Origin: Perilla frutescens
Taxonomy: Eukaryota; Streptophyta; Magnoliopsida; Lamiales; Lamiaceae
Direction of reading: 5' to 3'
DNA: 64,000 bases
NCBI GenBank assembly: GCA_026008535.1
Contig: BRKX01000017.1
Coordinates: forward strand, 10,804,501 to 10,868,500
Made by a program: the position numbers and the translations under genes. Shown in pieces: positions 59,823-64,000 of this stretch. The notes beneath the pieces are model-generated. The model did not search any database and was not told the DNA's origin. It saw only the letters and a program-made list of their open reading frames with translations. How positions within the stretch are numbered: position 1 is the stretch's first letter; each line of letters opens with the position of its first letter.

Positions 59823-62800
59823 ATCGTGATGCTCTTATGCAAATCAGAAACCATGCTCAAGTCCAATAGGAAGCTCCGGAGCTAGACAGCTTCTTTTGCA
59901 GCGTCAGAGGTAGCTACATATTCAACTTCCATGGTAGAGTCAGCAATGCATTTCTGCTTGATGCTCCTCCATGCAATGGCTCCACCTTCTAGTGTAAACA
60001 CATAGCATGAGGCAGACTTACTCTTATCTTTATCGGATTGAAAATCTGAGTTCGTGTAACCTAAAGGCACCAGACTATCAGAGCGGTATACCAGCATATA
60101 ATCTCGAGTCCTTTTCAAGTACTTGAGAATATTCTTAACCGCAGTCCAGTGACCTTATCCAGGATTAAACTGATATCTTCTTACCATGCCAACAACATAG
60201 CATATATTAGGCCTTGTGCATAACATAGCATACATCAAACTTCCCACAGCCGAAACGTATAAGACTTTCTTCATCTCATCTATCTCAAACTGTGTTTGGG
60301 GACACATTGCCTAGGATAGATGAATTCCATGCCTGAAAAGTATAAAACCTTTCTTGGAATCTTGCATGCTAAACCTAGCTAGCAGTGTATCGATATAAGT
60401 CACCTGGGATAAGCAAAGCATCCTTTTCTGGCGATCTCGAATGATCTTGATGCCAAGGATGTGTTCGGCTTCTCCCAGATCCTTCATATGAAATTGCTTG
60501 GACAACCACACCCTTATGTTTGATAATGCCTTCTTATTATTTCCAATAAGCAAGATGTCATCAACATACAGTACCAGGAAAAGCACCAAATTTTCATCAC
60601 ATTTCTTGTATACACAACTCTCATCCGGACTTTGCACGAATCCATATGACTGGATAACCTTGTCAAAATGGATGTTCCAAGACCTCGATGCCTGCTTAAG
60701 TCCATAAATGGATCTCTTAAGCTTACACACTAAGTGCTCTTGGCCTTTAGCAATGAAACCCTCTGGTTGCTTCATGTCGATGTTTTCCTCAAAACTTCCA
60801 TTCAGTAAAGTTGTCTTGACATCCGTTTGCCAAATCTCATAATCCAAATGAGTGGCAATTGATAAGAGAATCTGGATTGACTTAAGCATGGCTACTTGTA
60901 AAAAGGTTTTCTCATAATCGATCCCTTCTTTCTGAGTATACCCCTTCACCACAAGTATTGCCTTGAAGGTTTCAACCTTCCAGTCAGGTCCTCTCTTTCG
61001 TTTGTAGACCCACTTGCACCCAATGAGTTTTACCCCATCTTGTGGTTCTATAAGCCTCCAGACTTGATTGTGATCCATAGATCTAATCTCAGATTCAATT
61101 GCAGATTTCCAAGAATCTGCATCCTTGTCTTAGACTGCTTCATCATAGGTCCTGGGATCCAATTTATTGAGTCATTCAGGGAAGTCTGAAGCTTCACCCA
61201 AACCAATGAATCTATCAAGTTGGTGTACAACCTTCCCACTATGACGAGACAGTTCTCGTGTATCTGTGACACGTTGTATAGTGTCTTGTGGTATCTCTTC
61301 TTGTACTACTAGTGTAGGATTCGATCTTTTCTCTCTCAGCTCCTCAAGGATTACTTGACTCCTTGAGTTATGGTTTATAACATAGTCTTCTTCTAAAAAT
61401 CGAGCATTGGTGCTAAAAATGTCTTATGATCCTTAGGACTATAAAATAGACCACCTTTCGTTCCTCTAGGATATCCAACAAACAGCCTCACATCAGTACG
61501 AGGTGCCAGCTTATCAGCTTCCTTGTCCAACACGTGTGCTTGGCTGCCCCAAATCTGAACATGTCCTAAACTAGGCTTTCGTCCAGTCCAAAGTTCTGTG
61601 GGCGTAAAAGGAACTGATTTCGATGGAACTAAGTTAAGAATGTAGGCTGCTATTTCTAGGGCATATCCCCATAATGAAATAGGCAACTATGAATAACTCA
61701 TCATCGATCTAACCATCTCTAACAAGGTTTTATTCCTTCTTTCCGCCATGCCATTCTGCTGTGGCGTTCGCGGCGCTGTCAGCTTGGATGTAATCCCATT
61801 CTCTGCTAGGTAGTCCCTAAATTTGCTTGAGAGGTACTTGTCCCCATGATTAGAACACAGTGACTTGATACTTCTGCCAGTATGTTTCTCTGCTTCCATC
61901 CTAAATTCTTTGAATTTATCAAAGCATTCAGACTTGCGACGTAATAGGTAGATATATCCATATCTTGAGTAATCATCAATAAGTGTGATGAAATACTCAT
62001 ACCTTCCTCGAGCTTGAACTGACATATTTCCACATAAGTCAGAGTGAATCAAATCTAATACCTCTTTGGATCGATTTCCTTTAGATTCAAAAGGACATGT
62101 GGTCATTTTACTTTCTAAACAGAATTCACACAAAGGAAATGATTCTAGGATCAATGAAGACAGAGGTCCATCGTTTACCAGCCTTTGTATCATCTGAAGG
62201 TTAATATGGCCTAGCCTTAGATGCCAAAGATAGGTTTGATTCAGTTCTGAAGGTTCTTTCCTTTTATTAGGGTTTGTGATCGATGTATTCAGTAATTAAT
62301 TTTGCGTAGTATTTGCATAGGATTAAGTAAGTAAAGATGTCCATCTAATGTGCCAGAATAGATAAAACATTTACCACTAAAGATAACAACCTTGTTATCG
62401 AAAGAAACTGAATATCCATCCATAAAAAGTTTAGAAACAGAAATAAGGTTTTGCCTAAAATCAGGCACATAAAGACAGTCTTTCAAAACTAAACTCTTAT
62501 CACTACTAAATGAAATGGTAATATCTCCCATTGCAACAACCACCATTTTCGTAGCATTGCCCATGTAGACCATGATCTCCCCATCACTTAGCTATCTTTT
62601 TACCAAGAACCCTTGTAAAAACATGCAAACATGATCAGTAGCTCCAGTATCTACAACCCAAGATTGAGTAGAACAAGTTGCTAAACATGTTTCAACAAAA
62701 AGAGTGTGAGATATACCTTTCTTTCTCTTGTTAGGACACGCCGCCTTACAGTGGCCTGGTTGGCCGCACTTGAAGCACTTTGTCTTCGACTTGAATTCCT

Positions 62801-63528
62801 CGGGAGATATCTTTGCCTTGGGTTTCTTTACCATAGGCGTCCCAGTTGCAGCTTTCTTAGCTGCATATGTCTTCTTCTTTTTAGTACCAGAAGAAGACGC
62901 CCTATTTTCAGCTAGATGTGCCTCCGGATTTTCCTTCTGAAGTAACTCAGCCTTCTTAAGATCTATGACCAATTCAGATAAGGTAACATCCTTCTTTATC
63001 ATATTGAAGTTCAATCTAAACTGCTCGAACTTCCGGGACAGGCTGTGAAGCATGATGTCTATCGAAGACTCGGCGTCCAAATCTCCACCCAAGGTCTCGA
63101 TCTCAGCAAGATAACTTATCATGCTGAGAACGTGATCCCTAATAGGTGTGGAGTCAGTCATTCTCGCGCTTATTAAGTTCTTCATCCCCAAATAGTGTGC
63201 CAAGCGGTTCTGGTAACCAAAGAGCTCCTTTAAGGTTGAGCATGACATCATAAGCAGTCTTCATAGACTAATGTTGGTGTTGCAACACATTTGACATAGA
63301 AGCCAAAATGTAGCAGCGTGCAATCTTATCAGACTTGACCCACTTAGCATAGGCCAACCTTTGCCCTTCACCAGTATTCTCATCTTGCTTCTGAGGACAT
63401 TCCTCTTCAAGTACGAATTTGTGTCCTTCAACAGTTAGGATGAGGTTAAGGTTACGAATCCAGTCATTGTAGTTTTCACCGATTAACTTGTTTTCTTTAA
63501 GTATAGAGGACAGATTTGAGAGTGCTAT

Positions 63529-64000
63529 TGATGATATAGAGTAACTGAAAAATAAACATGCAGTATAGTCACAAACTTTAAGATAAACATCATATAATCG
63601 AAAACCTCATAAAAAATTATATACTTTTCCACTAATATTTTAAAAACGTTTTCTATAAGCCACGATAGTGTGGACGTTTATAAAAGTCATTTTTAAACAG
63701 GTTATCAAATCTTTAATTTGCCTCCAGTTGAATTTCCTTACAACAAGCAAATTAATAGCCGGAAATCAACACGATCATGCAATTTTCTAATTAATAAGCC
63801 ACGATCATGTGGACGTTTATTAATAAATTACATCTAAGTGTGAACACCATTATCTTCGTCCCAAGTACACATGTTTCGAATTTAACTGCTCCAGATGGAG
63901 GAGTCAGTTAGTTCTAATAGTGTTCTATAGCTATCCTTTTAAAGAGGTTTAATATCTAGAGAATTCTATGATATGACACATCCGATATGGAGGAAGACCT
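63529..64000 (-). other. 5' leader of element G (partial)
   Basis: Non-coding; matches the start of the C leader (28371-28800) in order, for example AAACATGCAGTATAGTCACAAACTTTA. It continues beyond the window. Confidence 0.75.

Larger units (their letters stand above)
57101..63528 (-). pseudogene. Element G gag-pol polyprotein, split by H
   Basis: Right to left: gag N-terminus ALSNLSSILKENKL (near 63525), whose ATG is ATA at 63526-63528; a CCHC knuckle CFKCGQPGHCKAAC (about 62790-62745); protease DTGATDHV; integrase IHSDLCGN, then SNHGDKY, where the second catalytic Asp is Asn (C has SDNGGEY), then NGMAERRNKT; RT open from 61078 to 60311 with YVDDILLIG; RNase H at 60118-59882 and, beyond H, 57349-57101, ending RCRPGGTV. 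Stops and shifts elsewhere. Confidence 0.92.
1116..64000 (+). mobile_element. Element E: decayed Sirevirus-type Ty1/copia, outermost element, runs off the right edge
   Basis: Its parts are a 5' LTR (1116-3243), a primer site (3246), the gag start (3333-3356), the rest of gag (32488-34607), protease-integrase-RT (38453-40919), the end of RNase H (52384-52888) and a second ORF (about 53261-55604). Between these parts sit five later insertions. Each piece continues the previous one in the expected copia order (gag, PR, INT, RT, RH), and the target duplications of D (GAGGA), the CACTA (AAA) and F (CTATG) show the breaks are insertions. The extra ORF after pol and the two CCHC knuckles in gag are Sirevirus features. 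The 3' LTR lies beyond the window. It is heavily mutated and must be immobile. Confidence 0.85.
55606..64000 (-). mobile_element. Element G: Ty1/copia on the - strand, runs off the right edge
   Basis: The 3' LTR is at left (about 55606-57023), then polypurine tract, RNase H, RT, integrase, protease and gag, ending in its 5' leader at the window edge; the 5' LTR is outside. It entered just after the ORF2 end of E. Same family as C by LTR and protein similarity. Element H (57350-59822) lies in its RNase H. RT is one long open frame (60311-61078), better kept than in C. Confidence 0.9.

Overview
The window is plant nuclear DNA, almost certainly from a flowering plant and probably a eudicot. It is AT-rich and consists almost wholly of transposable elements inserted into one another. 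I see no intact host protein gene, rRNA, tRNA or CRISPR. The plant assignment rests on Ty1/copia elements with initiator-Met-tRNA primer sites, Sirevirus-type copia elements with an extra ORF after pol, a Reina-like chromodomain Ty3/gypsy element, a CACTA transposon with CACTACAAGAAAAT ends, and a MULE-like element with a 10-bp target duplication. Letters A to H, D and T below are working names only.

Layout, outermost first. Positions 1-1115 are non-coding flank. Element E, a decayed Sirevirus-type copia on the + strand, starts near 1116 and runs past the right edge. It is broken by five insertions: a solo gypsy-like LTR inside its 5' LTR (1613-2801); solo LTR D in its gag (3357-32482, TSD GAGGA), which holds most of the left half of the window; a CACTA element at the end of gag (34608-38452); a second Sirevirus, F, in its RNase H region (40920-52383, TSD CTATG); and copia G near the end of its second ORF (from about 55606).

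Inside solo LTR D lies copia C on the - strand (4017-31954). The left LTR of C holds a putative gypsy solo LTR T (4557-15325), and T holds copia A (6282-14697, TSD ACACC). The integrase of C is cut by a MULE-like element (18470-26585), which holds a Reina-like gypsy on the - strand (19533-25094, TSD ACTTG). F holds a solo LTR in its gag (43647-44739, TSD TATGT). G holds element H (57350-59822), which has an internal 834-bp tandem duplication. Maximum nesting is five levels: E > D > C > T > A, and E > D > C > MULE > Reina. The order of insertion can be read from the nesting.

None of the polyproteins is intact. The damage is mostly in-frame stops that look like C-to-T or G-to-A transitions, plus frameshifts and lost catalytic residues. 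The best-preserved elements are A (all integrase and RT catalytic residues present, three in-frame stops, one frameshift) and Reina (one frame over 4.6 kb with nine stops). The most unusual structures are the three-LTR form of A with a copied flank; the MULE and CACTA elements carrying spliced-gene fragments, one recognisably from a HAD-family hydrolase; the Sirevirus 3' region with repeated polypurine tracts and palindromes; and a likely splice acceptor just before the second ORF in both Sireviruses. I found no sign of a new defence, biosynthetic or regulatory system.
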